Below, piece by piece: positions 52,045-62,859 of a stretch of DNA of 64,000 nt. Position 1 is the stretch's first letter. Every line of letters begins with the position of its first letter. The notes below the pieces were generated by a model. That model was given only the letters and a program-made list of their open reading frames with translations. It was not told the DNA's origin and made no database searches. The position numbers and the translations under genes are program-made. Origin of the DNA: Rhabdophis nuchalis (taxonomy: Eukaryota; Chordata; Lepidosauria; Squamata; Natricidae); NCBI GenBank assembly GCA_039707465.1, contig CM077647.1, positions 175,704,663 through 175,768,662 on the forward strand. Reading direction: 5' to 3'.

Positions 52045-52496
52045 ATGAATTTCTTACTTTTTTTCTTTTCTCTTCTAGCCATGACAAAATGTGAGTACGT
52101 AATTTTAGCAAAAGTAACTATGTGATTTCTTTTTCAGATGCCTGTGAGTCCTTATAACTCCTTTTCACTTACTTTTTTTAGGGTCCCTTTCTGAGGTTCA
52201 ACTTGTGTCATCGGGGCCAGGAACTGTAAAACCAGGACAAAATCTCAATTTGGTCTGTAAAGTTACTGGTGTCTCCATCACTGATATAAGCTATTCTTGG
52301 CACTGGGTCCGTCAGCCTCCAGGGAAAGGCTTGGAATGGATAGTCCAAATCTTCCCCTATAGTGGGGAAAAATGGTTCTCCTCTTCTCTTCAAAGCCGCA
52401 CCACCATTTCTTCAGACGACTCCAAGAATGAGTTTTCCCTTCAGTTGAACTCCTTGTCAGCTTCTGACACTGCCTTGTATTATTGTGCTGGAGATC
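52045..52496 (+). CDS. IGHV: V8: immunoglobulin heavy-chain variable gene, open
   Basis: Leader exon 52045-52090, 91-nt intron, V exon 52182-52496. LVCK, CDR1 [11 protein letters not shown]2 [18 protein letters not shown]2 FPYSGEK, FR3 [10 protein letters not shown] and [11 protein letters not shown] are intact. It pairs with V6 by intron and FR3 sequence. The FR2-CDR2 boundary resembles V7 (Gln-Ile-Phe-Pro), which may indicate conversion between the neighbouring V7 and V8. Confidence 0.92.
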
Positions 52497-52535
52497 CACA
52501 CTGACTGATTTTGCCTTCTCTTCCGAACAAAAACA
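52497..52535 (+). other. V8 RSS, 23-nt spacer
   Basis: Heptamer CACACTG 52497-52503, spacer 52504-52526, nonamer ACAAAAACA 52527-52535. Confidence 0.92.
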
Positions 52536-52679
52536 GGAAACTGATTCTGACAGGCCATTTCTCTTCCTTGCATCAGATCAGCATTCAGAGAGTAAACACA
52601 TTTGAATATTCGAAGCAATGTCTACCAAAAGAACATGTCTTAAAAATGTACTCAGTCATTGAAATGTTTAATGAAAGTT

Positions 52680-53035
52680 TGATGTAAAGAAGGACTAAGG
52701 GGTGACATGATTGCAGTGCTCAAATATCTCAGGGGCTGCCACAAAGAAGAGGGAGTCAAGCTATTCTCCAAGGCATCTGAGGGCAGATCAAGAAGCAATG
52801 GGTGGAAAATAATCCAGGAGAGAAGCAATTTAGACGTACGGAGAAGTTTCCTGACAGTAAGAACAGTTAATCAGTGGGACAACTTGTCTCCAGAAGTTGC
52901 AAATGCTCCAACACTGGAAGTTTTTAAGAAGAGATTGGACAACCATTTGTCTGAAGTGTTAATTGGATCTCCTGCTTGAGCAGATGGTTGGACTAGAAGA
53001 CCTCCAAGGTCCTTTCCAATTATATTATTCCAATT
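52680..53035 (+). mobile_element. CR1 tail 3' of V8
   Basis: Old post-RSS CR1 tail, interrupted at about 53040 by a younger CR1 fragment in the opposite orientation. Confidence 0.85.
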
Positions 53036-53040
53036 ATTCT

Positions 53041-53551
53041 ATACAATACAATACAATACAATAGCAGAGTTGGAAGGGACCTTGTAGGTCTTCTAGTCCA
53101 ACCCCCTGCATGGGCAGGAACCTTATACCATTTCAGACAAATGGCTATCTAACATCTTTTTAAAGACTTCCAGGGTTGGGGCATTCACAACTTCTGGAGG
53201 CAAGCTGTTCCAGAGGTTAATCATTCTAACTGTCAGGAAATTTCTCCTTAGTTCTAAGTTGCTTCTCTCCTTGATTAATTTCTACCCATTGCTTCTTGTC
53301 CTGCCTTCAGGGGCTTTGGAGAATAGTTTGACTCCCTCTTCTTTGTGGCACCCTCTGAGATATCGGAACACTGGTCCTTCTCTTCATCAAACTAGACATA
53401 CCCAGCTCCTGCAACCGTTCTTCATATGTTTTAGTCTCCAGTCCCCTAATCATCTTGGTTGCTCTTCTCTGCACTCTTTCCAGAGTTTCCACGTCTTTTC
53501 TACATCGTGGCGACCAAAACTGTATGCAGTATTCCAAGTGTGGCCTTACCA
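53041..53551 (-). mobile_element. CR1 3' fragment, inverted, 3' of V8
   Basis: (ATACA)n then AGCAGAGTTGGAAGGGACC. Codes on the minus strand for the [17 protein letters not shown] region to the end. It lacks about 20 bp near 53370 relative to the copy at 48530. Confidence 0.88.
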
Positions 53552-53795
53552 AGGCATTTAAATGATAACATTTCTTCAAGCCTTCACAGATCCCCTGAGA
53601 TGCCATCATGGCCCTCCGGGGCTCCACAGACCACAGGTTGAGAACCCCTGATTTAGAGGATTTCTAAGGATATCGGCACCTAACTGCTGAGGATAAGGTA
53701 AGATATGTGCTAGTCGTTCCCGACTCTAGGGGGGCGGTGCTCATCTCCGTTTCAAAGTCTGTCTGCTGGCTGTGCCACTCAGAATCTCACTCAAT
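53552..53795. mobile_element. hAT-like terminus and another interspersed repeat
   Basis: GACCACAGGTTGAGAACCCCTG (about 53627-53650, two words of one terminus) resembles a Charlie-type hAT end. It is followed at 53697-53770 by a repeat reading GCTAGTCGTTCCCGACTC and GGGCGGTGCTCATCTCC, of a type I associate with reptile interspersed repeats but cannot name. Both are absent from the other V flanks. Confidence 0.45.
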
Positions 53796-55807
53796 TCTCT
53801 TAAATTGAGCTGAAGCAGATGATGACAAATCCCATTCTATTCAAAAGATCTGTCTAGCTACTATGAATTATGTCTGTTTATTCATTTGAACCTTAATAAA
53901 TGTAATAGTAATTATGCCCTTGATGGCATAGAAATGACATACAGTATGTTTTTGCAGCTCCCTATCCAGGTATAAATAAGACAAAGTTTGGATCATAATG
54001 TCCTTAATCAAATATAAAAACGAAAAAGAAAATGGGTTAAATTTAACAATTTTTCCCCTGGTATTTATTTACGTGTCCCTTCCTTAGTTCTTTCCTTCCT
54101 TCCCTCCTTCCTTACTCCATTCCTTCCTTCCAATCTTTCTTTTTCTTCCTTCTTCCTTCCTTCCCTCTCTCCCTACCACCTTTATTTATTTATTTATTTA
54201 TTTATTCCTTCCTTCCTTCTTTCTCTTTCTCCTTTCTTTCCTTCCTTCCTTCCTTCCTTTTTTCATTTCCACCTTCCTTTTCCCTCTCTCTCTCCTCTCT
54301 TGTTCCTGGTATCAGATTTCCCTTTACTCCTCTTGCTGAGCACCAGAGATCAGTGTTGAAAATCAAAACAAAATGTTTTAGGTATTTGACAAATAGAGCA
54401 GAGAAAGGAGGAAAGAGTCAATGGAGCCTAATCACTATTTCAAATTCTTCTCTTCAGATCCTCAGGTGAAGGGTAGAAGGCAGAGCTTTGATTTCCTGTG
54501 TGAGAAAGGCAGAAGGGAGACAACACTCTCTCTGCATTTATCATTCGGAAGAGATTTCCTCTAGGGGGCACCAAAGGGCTGCAAGTCAGAAATACAGATA
54601 CAGGACAAGACCAATATATGATGTAAATAAATATGAACAACAGAACATTTCGAAGACACTTACAATCTGGAGGGAAACTTCTGTTTAAGGGCCTGGAGTC
54701 AAAAACAGTGATCTCAGGAATTGGGTCTAGAGAAAAGAAAGGCTAGGGATGACTTGATAGTAGTATTCCAGCATTTGAAGGTCTACCACAAAGAAGAGGC
54801 AGTGAAATGATTTTTCAAAGCACCAGAAGGCAAGACCAGAAACAAGGGATCGAAATTAATCAAGGAGAAAGGCAACCTGGAATTGAGGAGAAGCTTCTCA
54901 ATAGAGAGGACAATGAACCAGTGGAATTAACCTATGGAGATTCTCAGTCATTCAGGTCCTGGACAATCAACGAGTAGAATGTCCATGCAGGTTCTCAGGC
55001 ATTCAGCTCATGGTTGTCCCAAAGGTGCTTTTTCAAGAGGCCGACCTATGCACGACCACGGATCTGCACCTCTTCCGTCGGGCTTTGAAGACCTATCTAT
55101 TTCGTGCGGCCGGCCTGGCATAATTTTTTTAATGGTTTTAGTAGTTTTTATTAATGGTTTTAGAACAGGTGTATTATTTAATATATTTTTAAATATATTT
55201 TTCATGTATTTTTTATATTTTATATCACTGATTTTATTGCTGCCTGTACAACGCCCTGAGTCCCGAAAGGGAGAAGGGCGGTAAAGAAATTTAATAAATA
55301 ATAATAATAACAATAATAATAATGATGATGATGATGATGAAACTGGACTTTCTGGTTTTTCTCTCATTTCTCAACCAAGAACTGATTAGTCTACATTCAA
55401 AGTGACAATAAAGTTATTCTAAGTCTAAGTAGAACAGAATAGAACAATAGAGTCAGAAGGGACCTGATAACAAAATTTTGACTGGCAGGATTTTGACTGG
55501 AGAGCCACTCCCCACAATTTATGGAACATCTTACTGGGAGAATTGAGGCAAGATCCGATTCTCTCAGTTTTCTCAAATGGTGTTAAGACCTGACTTTGCC
55601 AATTAGCCAGAGGGCCTAAAGGTATGTGGTAGCTCTGGGGATGGACGGTGCCCAGAGAATATTCCTCCTGTCTTCTTAACTTCCTGATCTTCTGGTTTCC
55701 ATGTAAAATTTAACTACTTTTTAATCCATTTAAGCTATATTTTTCTTCCTACATTTATATGGCTTTATTACATAGTTGAAAACAGTCCAGAATCACTTAG
55801 GTGAGAT
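53796..55807. repeat. Spacer module S7 with L2-like tail marker
   Basis: Duplicate of S6: AATTCTCTTAAATTGAGC start, pyrimidine array (54080-54300), TTCCTGGTATCAG (about 54303), AGGTGAAGGGTAGAAGG (about 54464), old CR1 fragment (about 54690-54912), L2-like tail insertion (55041-55342). Confidence 0.88.
55041..55342 (+). mobile_element. L2-like LINE tail inserted in spacer S7
   Basis: Same insertion point and sequence as at 38837-39128, so it was inherited by duplication. Confidence 0.88.
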
Positions 55808-56034
55808 GGATAGGATAGGATAGAATAGAATAGAATAGAACAGAACAGAACAGAACAGAACAGAACAGAACAGAACAGAACAGAACAGAACAGAACAGAA
55901 CAGAATAGAATGTAGGTAGGTAGGTAGGTAGGTAGGTAGGTAGGTAGGTAGGTAGGGATAGATAGATAGATAGATAGATAGGTAGGTAGGTAGGTAGGTA
56001 GGTAGGTAGGTAGGTAGGTAGGTAGGTAGGTAGG

Positions 56035-56129
<95 letters not shown>

Positions 56130-56155
56130 AGGATGGATGGATTGATGGATGGATG
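55808..56155. repeat. (AACAG)n, (GTAG)n and (GATA)n array upstream of V9
   Basis: AATAG units convert to about 12 AACAG units. GTAG, GATA, GTAG and GATA blocks then alternate, so the GTAG block appears twice. Confidence 0.95.
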
Positions 56156-56272
56156 TTTAGAGATAAATCAATGGGTATTAAGAAATTTGCTCAAAGATCT
56201 GGATGGGTCTGAATTTAAAATCTGGCCTGTGCTACAAGCATGAGAAATGGTTTTGTATTCATATCTGAGAAA

Positions 56273-56333
56273 TGAAGGAAGGAAGGAAGGAAGGAAGGAA
56301 GGAAGGAAGGAAGGAAGGAAGGAAGGAAGGAAG
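56273..56333. repeat. (GGAA)n array upstream of V9 promoter
   Basis: About 14 units, purine-only. Confidence 0.95.
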
Positions 56334-56502
56334 AAAAACTTCCCAATTTTTTTTTTCAAGATACAATTGGACTTTATTGTTTTTTTAGAGACATTTTGCA
56401 TTTTCACCAAAGAAAGTTGGACTTCATCTCCATTCTCTGAATGAATAGAAACACTCCACTCAACCTGGCTTTCTAGGAGCTTCTTTATACCTCACTGGAC
56501 TT

Positions 56503-56538
56503 ATGCAAATACCATTGTGAGATATTCCTCTTTATAAG
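56503..56538 (+). promoter_or_regulatory. V9 promoter: octamer and TATA box
   Basis: ATGCAAAT 56503-56510; TTTATAAG 56531-56538. As in V7, a second ATGCAAAT occurs in the leader intron (56713-56720). Confidence 0.9.
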
Positions 56539-56618
56539 CAGGATCCTCATTTAACATCTTATCATTTTTTTCAAACCATTATAGGTCAAACCATAGAAAA
56601 CCCATTTAAAAAGATACT

Positions 56619-57072
56619 ATGAATTTCTTACTTTTTTTCTTTTCTCTTCTAGCCATGACAAAATGTGAGTACATAATTGTAGGAAAAGGAACTATGTGAT
56701 TGTAGTTTCCAGATGCAAATGAATCCTGATAACTTCTTGACTCTTACTTTTTTAGGGTCCCTTTCTGAGGTTCAACTTGTGTCATCGGGGTCTGGAACTG
56801 TAAAACCAGGACAAAATCTCAATTTGGTCTGTAAAGTTACTGGTTTCTCCATCACTACTGGTGGCTACCTTTGGGATTGGATCCGTCAGCGTCCAGGGAA
56901 AGGCTTGGAATGGATAGCCGAAATCTACCCCAATGATGGGAGAAAGTGGTACTCATCTTCTCTTCAAAGCCGCACCACCATTTCTTCAGACAACTCCAAG
57001 AATGAGTTTTCCCTTCAGTTGAACTCCTTGTCAGCTGCTGACACGGCTGTGTATTATTGTGCAAGACAGAGG
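56619..57072 (+). CDS. IGHV: V9: immunoglobulin heavy-chain variable gene, open
   Basis: Leader exon 56619-56664, 91-nt intron, V exon 56756-57072. FR1 [29 protein letters not shown]1 [11 protein letters not shown]2 [12 protein letters not shown] (Arg for Pro), CDR2 [11 protein letters not shown]3 [21 protein letters not shown]. The flanks and 3' end group it with V5 and V7, yet CDR1-FR2 resemble V2 and V11 (YLWDWIRQ), so the V exon looks mosaic. Open and likely functional. Confidence 0.92.
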
Positions 57073-57111
57073 CACACTGACTGATTTTGCCTTCTCTTCT
57101 GAACAAAAAGA
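57073..57111 (+). other. V9 RSS, 23-nt spacer
   Basis: Heptamer CACACTG 57073-57079, spacer 57080-57102, nonamer ACAAAAAGA 57103-57111. Confidence 0.92.
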
Positions 57112-57220
57112 GGAAACTGATTCTGACAGGGCATTTCTCTTTCTTGCAGCAGATCAACATTCAGAGAATGAACACATTTTAATTCTTGGAGTAATATCTA
57201 CCAAAAACATGGTTTAAAAA

Positions 57221-59327
57221 TGTTCACGCCGTTTATACAACACAATCGGCAAGGTTGCTACTTAATAAGGTCTTATTAGACCGGATCCTAATATTTGGGG
57301 CACTAGACAAGGATGCCCTTTATCAACCCTCTTATTTATTTTGACACTGGAACCCCTCCTAAATATAGTTAGACAAGAGAAGAGTATTAGAGGACTGCAA
57401 GTCAGAGGAGAAGAATACAAAATCCAAGCATTCGCTGATGATTTGGTCTTTGTGATAGAAGGACCTCTGACTTCAGGACCAAAACTAATCACAACAATAG
57501 AAGAATATGGAGAGGTGGCCGGTTTAAAAATTAATAAACAAAAAACTAAAATGTTAGCTAAAATATGACAGGACAACAAAAGGAACAGATACAGAAACTA
57601 ATAGGAATTGAAATTGTTAAAAAAAAGTCAAATATTTGGGAATCTGGTTAACTAATAGATGCTCTGCGATTAAAGAATTAAATTATAATAAATTAATAGG
57701 CGAAATGACTAAGGAACTTGAAAAATGGAGCAAAATTCCATTATCGCTGTTAGGGAGGATAGCTGCTATAAAAGCATACATCCTCCCAAAATGTTTATAT
57801 CTGTTCCAAACGGCACCTGTAAAGCTAAATAAAGAATTTTTTCAAAAGTTAGATCACATTACTTTGAAATTTGTCTGGCAGGAGAAAAAATCACGTATAA
57901 AAAAGAGCATGCTTCAAGAACACAAACTGAGAGGAGGCTTGGGACCCCCAAATTGGGAGCTCTATTATCATGCCTCAATTTTAATCTGGGTCAAGGATTG
58001 GGTCACCCTAATAAGAGGATGGATATTCACAATCGAAGGCTATGATCTGCTTCACTCGTCCCTTTGGCCCAAAAATAATAGACAACCTAAAAGTTTCATC
58101 ATTCACCACATTAGGGTGACCCTCTTCATGACATGGCAGAAAATTAAACAGCAACTATACACCCAAAGTCCAAGATGGTTAGAGATTTGATAGACGAAGG
58201 GGGCAACATCAGAACACGGACAGACTTACAGCTAAGGGGTTGGAAGATAGACTGTTGGTCATATACTCAGGCAGTATCTAAATTCTATAAAGATAAACAA
58301 GAATTCGGAATATATTCAGCAAATCAAGATATCGATAAGATCCTGTGGGACACACCGACAAAATTTATCTCTAAGGTATATAAATTGTTACTGCAAAGAC
58401 ATATTGGGGAAGAAATAATTAAAGGTGCCATGATTGCCTGGGGGAGGAATATAGGGAGGAATATTAAATTAGAAGAATGGCAAACGATTTGGGGCAAAAC
58501 TATGAAAATGACCCAGGCCTCCTCCTTTAAGGAAAACTCATACAAAATGCTTTACAGGTGGTACTTACCACTGCCCCGAATTGCACACATGTTCCCAAAT
58601 TCCTCAGACAGATGCTGGAAATGCAAAACGGCCAGGGGTACATTCTTTCACCAATGGTGGACCTGTCCAATTATAACTCAACTTTGGAAAAAAATACAAG
58701 TCTGGCTCCTGGAAATAATAGGTATCAACTTTCTCCTCAAACCTGATTTATATCTCCTGGGCATTAAGCCAAACGAAATTCAAAATCAAGACTGGTATCT
58801 TTTCATTCATATTATAACAGCGACTATGGCCATTGCCCAACATTGGAAAGATATCAACCCACCAACAGAGTGTCTAATTATATAAAAAAAAATTAATTTT
58901 GCAGAATCGGATAAGCTAACATATATCCTAAAAGACAAGCCAAACTCAATTTATGCCCAATCCTGGGAAAAATGGTATATATGGTATAATAAGAGAATAA
59001 TGGATACCAAAGAAATTAATTAGGTAAACTAATGGTGAAATACATACGAGGAATAAACAAGGTGACAGTGAACTTGAGACAATTTCATAGATATATATAT
59101 ATAGACATCTAAGCACAATTGTAAATAATAATTGATGTTAGACTGGGACAAACATATCTCTTAAATTAGGGGAGTAGTTATACCCCCGGTATGTCCTTTT
59201 CCCCTTCTTCTGTTTCCCTTTTTCTCTCTTTCCTTTATCTATGTATTTTTCTCCCATTACCCCTATCCTATATTTGTTAAGTGTTTGATTTTATATTTAT
59301 ATTAATAAAGATTATTAAAAAAAAAAG
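57221..59327 (+). mobile_element. L1 LINE fragment C (RT to 3' end)
   Basis: Third copy with the same truncation point. FADDLVF (about 57430) is intact. Frames 57341-57568, 57636-58190 and 58175-58885 show it is broken by shifts and by a deletion near 58184 (the EAVTYPTVHN region seen in A is gone). C-terminal CWKC and HQWWTC present. Confidence 0.88.
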
Positions 59328-59329
59328 AT

Positions 59330-59558
59330 TAGGGGGTGACATGATAGCAGTGTTCGAACATCCCAGAGTCTGCCACAATTGGACTTTATTGTTATTTTTA
59401 GAGAAATTTTGCATTTTCACCAAAGAAAGTTGGACTTCATCTCCATTCTCTGAATGAATAGAAACTCTCCACTGAACCTGGCTTTCTAGGAGCTTCTTTA
59501 TACCTCACTGGACTTATGCAAATACCATTGTGAAATATTCCTCTTCATATCTGAGAAA
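59330..59558 (+). repeat. Fused CR1 tail and V-upstream segment before V10
   Basis: The same join as at 35678 and 47416 (GTCTGCCACA to ATTGGACTTTATTG), then an orphan octamer at 59516-59523 that runs into TCATATCTGAG instead of TATA. Confidence 0.85.
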
Positions 59559-59617
59559 TGAAGGAAGGAAGGAAGGAAGGAAGGAAGGAAGGAAGGAAGG
59601 AAGGAAGGAAGGAAGGA
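59559..59617. repeat. (GGAA)n array upstream of V10
   Basis: About 14 units, purine-only. Confidence 0.95.
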
Positions 59618-59759
59618 AGACTTCCCAAGTTGCTTTTTCAGGATACAATTGGACTTTATTGCTTTTTTAAAAGACATTTTGCATTTTCTGCAAAGAAAGT
59701 TGGACTTCATCTCCATTCTCTGAATGAATAGAAACTCTCCACTCAACCTGGCTTTCTAG

Positions 59760-59838
59760 GAAAGAATAGAATGGAATGGAATGGAATAGAATAATAAGAA
59801 TGGAATGGAATGGAGAATAGAATAGAATAGAATAGAAT
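59760..59838. repeat. (AATGG)/(AATAG) array inserted near the V10 promoter
   Basis: GAATG and GAATA pentamers directly precede the inverted octamer. At other V genes this point reads AGCTTCTTTATACCTC. Confidence 0.9.
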
Positions 59839-59897
59839 TTGCATAAGACCTCACTGGTCTTATGCAAATACCATTGTGAAATATTCCTCTTTATAAG
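59837..59897 (+). promoter_or_regulatory. V10 promoter: palindromic double octamer and TATA box
   Basis: Inverted octamer ATTTGCAT at 59837-59844 and forward octamer ATGCAAAT at 59862-59869 lie in a perfect 14-bp inverted repeat (ATTTGCATAAGACC / GGTCTTATGCAAAT) with a 5-nt TCACT loop. TATA TTTATAAG at 59890-59897 keeps the usual spacing from the forward octamer. Confidence 0.9.
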
Positions 59898-59977
59898 CAG
59901 GATCCTCATTTAACATCTTTACTTTTTCTTCAAACCATTATAGGTCAAACCACAGAAAACCAATTTAAAAAGATACT

Positions 59978-60431
59978 ATGAATTTCTTACTTTTTTTCTT
60001 TTCACTTCTAGCCATGACAAAATGTGAGTACATAATTTTAGGAGAAGTAACGATGTGATATTTGTTTTCAGATGAACCTGAATCCTGATAACTTCTTGAC
60101 TCTTACTTTTTTAGGGTCCCTTTCTGAGGTTCAACTTGTGTCATCAGGGCCAGGAACTGTAAAACCAGGACAAAATCTCAATTTGGTCTGTAAAGTTACT
60201 GGCGTCTCCATCACTGATAGAAGCTATGATTGGCACTGGGTCCGTCAGCCTCCAGGGAAAGGCTTGGAATGGATAGCCGGAATCTACCCCTACGATGGTG
60301 GAAGTAGATGGTTTTCATCTTCTCTTCAAAGCCGCACCACCATTTCTTCAGACAACTCCAAGAATGAGTTTTCCCTTCAGTTGAACTCCTTGTCAGCTGC
60401 TGACACGGCTGTGTATTATTGTGCAAAGAGG
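59978..60431 (+). CDS. IGHV: V10: immunoglobulin heavy-chain variable gene, open
   Basis: Leader exon 59978-60023, 91-nt intron, V exon 60115-60431. LVCK, CDR1 [11 protein letters not shown]2 [15 protein letters not shown]2 [12 protein letters not shown]3 [23 protein letters not shown]2 is one codon longer than in all the others (GGSR in place of GRK), giving a new germline loop length. The short AKR end is shared with V11. An in-frame ATG in the intron (60072) is open into the V exon. Confidence 0.92.
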
Positions 60432-60470
60432 CACACTGACTGATTTTGCCTTCTCTTCTGAACAAAAACA
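60432..60470 (+). other. V10 RSS, 23-nt spacer
   Basis: Heptamer CACACTG 60432-60438, spacer 60439-60461, nonamer ACAAAAACA 60462-60470. Confidence 0.92.
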
Positions 60471-60609
60471 GGAAACTGATTCTGACAGGGCATTTCTCTT
60501 CCTTGCAGCAGATCAACATTCAGAGAATAAACACATTTGAATATTCGAAGCAATGTCTACCAAAAGAACAGGTCTTTAAAATGTACTCAGTCATTGAAAT
60601 GTTTAATGA

Positions 60610-60965
60610 AAGTTTAATGGTAACAAGGACTAAGGGGTGACATGATTGCAGTGCTCGAATATCTCAGGGGCCGCCACAAAAAAGAGGGAGTCAAGCTATT
60701 CTCCAAAGCACCTGAGGGCAGAACAAGAAGCAATGGGTGGAAAATAATCTAGGAGGAAAGCAATTTAGACCTACGGAGAAATTTTCTGACAGTAAGAACA
60801 GTTAATAAGTGGGACAACTTGTCTGCAGAAGTTGCAAATGCTCCAACATTGGAAGTTTTTAAGAAGAGATTGGACAACCATTGGTCTGAAATGTTAAAGG
60901 ATCTCCTGCTTGAGGAGAGGGTTGGACTAGAAGACCTCCAAGCTCCTTTCCAATTATATTCTTCC
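60610..60965 (+). mobile_element. CR1 tail 3' of V10
   Basis: Complete old CR1 tail and 3'UTR. The spacer then jumps at about 61008 from its start to its end (see findings). Confidence 0.85.
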
Positions 60966-61149
60966 AATTATTCTCTTAAATTAAGCTGAAGCAGATGATG
61001 ACAAATCCCATTCTCTCAGTTTTCTCAAAGGGTGTTAAGACCTTAAGTTTTAACTACTTCTTAATCGATTTAAGCTATATTTTTCTTCCTGCATTTATAT
61101 GGTTTTATTATATAGTTGAAAAGAGTCCAGAATCACTTAGGTGAGGTGG
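60966..61149. repeat. Shortened spacer after V10
   Basis: GATGACAAATCCCATTCT joins CTCAGTTTTCTCAAAGGG, removing the pyrimidine array and most of the spacer. The AT-rich tail follows. Confidence 0.85.
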
Positions 61150-61288
61150 ATAGGATAGATATCAATATCGATAAAGAGATAGAGATAGATATAAAGATAG
61201 AGATAGAGGGATAGAGAGATAGACTGATAGAGAGATAGAGAGATAGAGAGATAGAGAGATAGAGAGATAGAGAGATAGACAGATAGAG

Positions 61289-61347
<59 letters not shown>

Positions 61348-61512
61348 TAGATAGATAGATGCGGGGTAGAGGTATAAGTATAGGTAGGTATAAGTATAGG
61401 TATTCATCCCTCCTTCCATCCCTCCATCCATCCGTCCATTTGTCCATCCATCCATCCATCCATCCTATCCAGATATCTAGATAGATGGATGGATGAATAG
61501 ATGTAGATGATT

Positions 61513-61569
<57 letters not shown>

Positions 61570-61740
61570 CTTGATTTATAGAGGTAGGAAGGTATAGGTA
61601 TTGGTATCTAGATTGATGGATGGATGGATAGATGTAGATGATAGATAGATAGAGAGATCGATCAATCGATAGATAGATAGATAGATAGATAGGTAGCTTG
61701 ATTTATAGAGGTAGGAAGGTATAGGTATTGGTATAGGAAG
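61150..61740. repeat. GATA/GACA-rich compound array (Bkm-like) upstream of V11
   Basis: AGATAG-type units, then GAGA/TAGA units, about 14 GACA units (61293-61347), GATA units, CCAT units, and two further GATA blocks (61512-61568, about 61640-61692) with diverged copies of TTGATTTATAGAGGTAGG between them. Confidence 0.95.
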
Positions 61741-61875
61741 AGAGAGGGGGACGAGAGAGGGAGATAAAGCAAAGGGTATTTAGAAATTTGCTCAAAGATC
61801 TGGATGGGGATCAAGTAAGACTGAAAATCTGGCCTGAGCTACAAGCATGAGAAATGGTTATGTATTCATATCTGA

Positions 61876-61935
61876 GAAAGGAAGGAAGGAAGGAAGGAAG
61901 GAAGGAAGGAAGGAAGGAAGGAAGGAAGGAAGGAA
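61876..61935. repeat. (GGAA)n array upstream of V11 promoter
   Basis: About 15 units, purine-only. Confidence 0.95.
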
Positions 61936-62109
61936 GACACCCAAAGCTGTTTTTTTCAAGAGACAAATATGGTTTCTTGTTTTTCTTTGAAGACATTTCG
62001 CTTCTCAGAAAGGAAGCTTCTTCGGCAAAGAAAGATGACCTCTTTTAATGAATAGAAAGTCTCCACTGAACCTGGATTTCTTAGCGCTTCTTTATACCCC
62101 ACTGGGCTT

Positions 62110-62145
62110 ATGCAAATACCATCATGAAATATTCCTCTTTATAAG
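62110..62145 (+). promoter_or_regulatory. V11 promoter: octamer and TATA box
   Basis: ATGCAAAT 62110-62117; TTTATAAG 62138-62145. Confidence 0.9.
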
Positions 62146-62225
62146 AAGGCTCCTCATTTGACATCTTTACAATTTCTTCAAATTGTTATTGGTCAAAGCA
62201 GAGAAAACCCATTTAAAAAGATACC

Positions 62226-62675
62226 ATGAATTTCCTCTTGTTTTCCTTTTCTCTTCTAGCCATGGCAAAATGTGAGCGCATAATTTTAGGAAAAGTAACT
62301 ATGCTATTTTTTTTGCAGATGCACCTGAATCCTGATAACTTCTTGACTCTTACTTTTTTAGGGTCCCTTTCTGAGGTTCAACTTGTGTCATCGGGGCCAG
62401 GAACTGTAAGACCAGGTCAAAATCTCAACTTGCTATGTAAAGTTACTGGTGTCTCCATCACTGATAGTAGCTATCTTTGGGATTGGATCCGTCAGCCTCC
62501 AGGGAAAGGCTTGGAATGGATAGCCGAAATCTACCCCTACGATGGGAGAAAGTGGTTCTCCTCTTCTCTTCAAAGCCGCACCACCATTTCTTCAGACAAC
62601 TCCAAGAATGAGTTTTCCCTTCAGTTGAACTCCTTGTCAGCTGCTGACACGGCTGTGTATTATTGTGCAAAGAGG
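62226..62675 (+). CDS. IGHV: V11: immunoglobulin heavy-chain variable gene, open
   Basis: Leader exon 62226-62271, 90-nt intron, V exon 62362-62675 (314 nt). FR1 [24 protein letters not shown]1 [11 protein letters not shown]2 [15 protein letters not shown]2 YPYDGRK, FR3 [20 protein letters not shown]. Its upstream flank is closer to V1 than to V3-V10 (GCCATCATGAAAT, leader start MNFLLF). The intron has lost one base, is a multiple of three and has no stop, so unspliced RNA would read through from leader to V domain. Spliced product is likely functional. Confidence 0.92.
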
Positions 62676-62714
62676 CACACTGACTGATTTTGCCTTCTCT
62701 TCTGAACAAAAACA
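62676..62714 (+). other. V11 RSS, 23-nt spacer
   Basis: Heptamer CACACTG 62676-62682, spacer 62683-62705, nonamer ACAAAAACA 62706-62714. Confidence 0.92.
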
Positions 62715-62859
62715 GGAAACTGATTCTGACAGGACATTTCTCTTCCTTGCAGCAGATCAACATTCAGAGAATAAACACATTTGAATATTCGAAGCAATGT
62801 CTACCAAAAGAACAGGTCTTAAAAATGTACTCAGTCATTGAAATGTTTAATGAAAGTTT

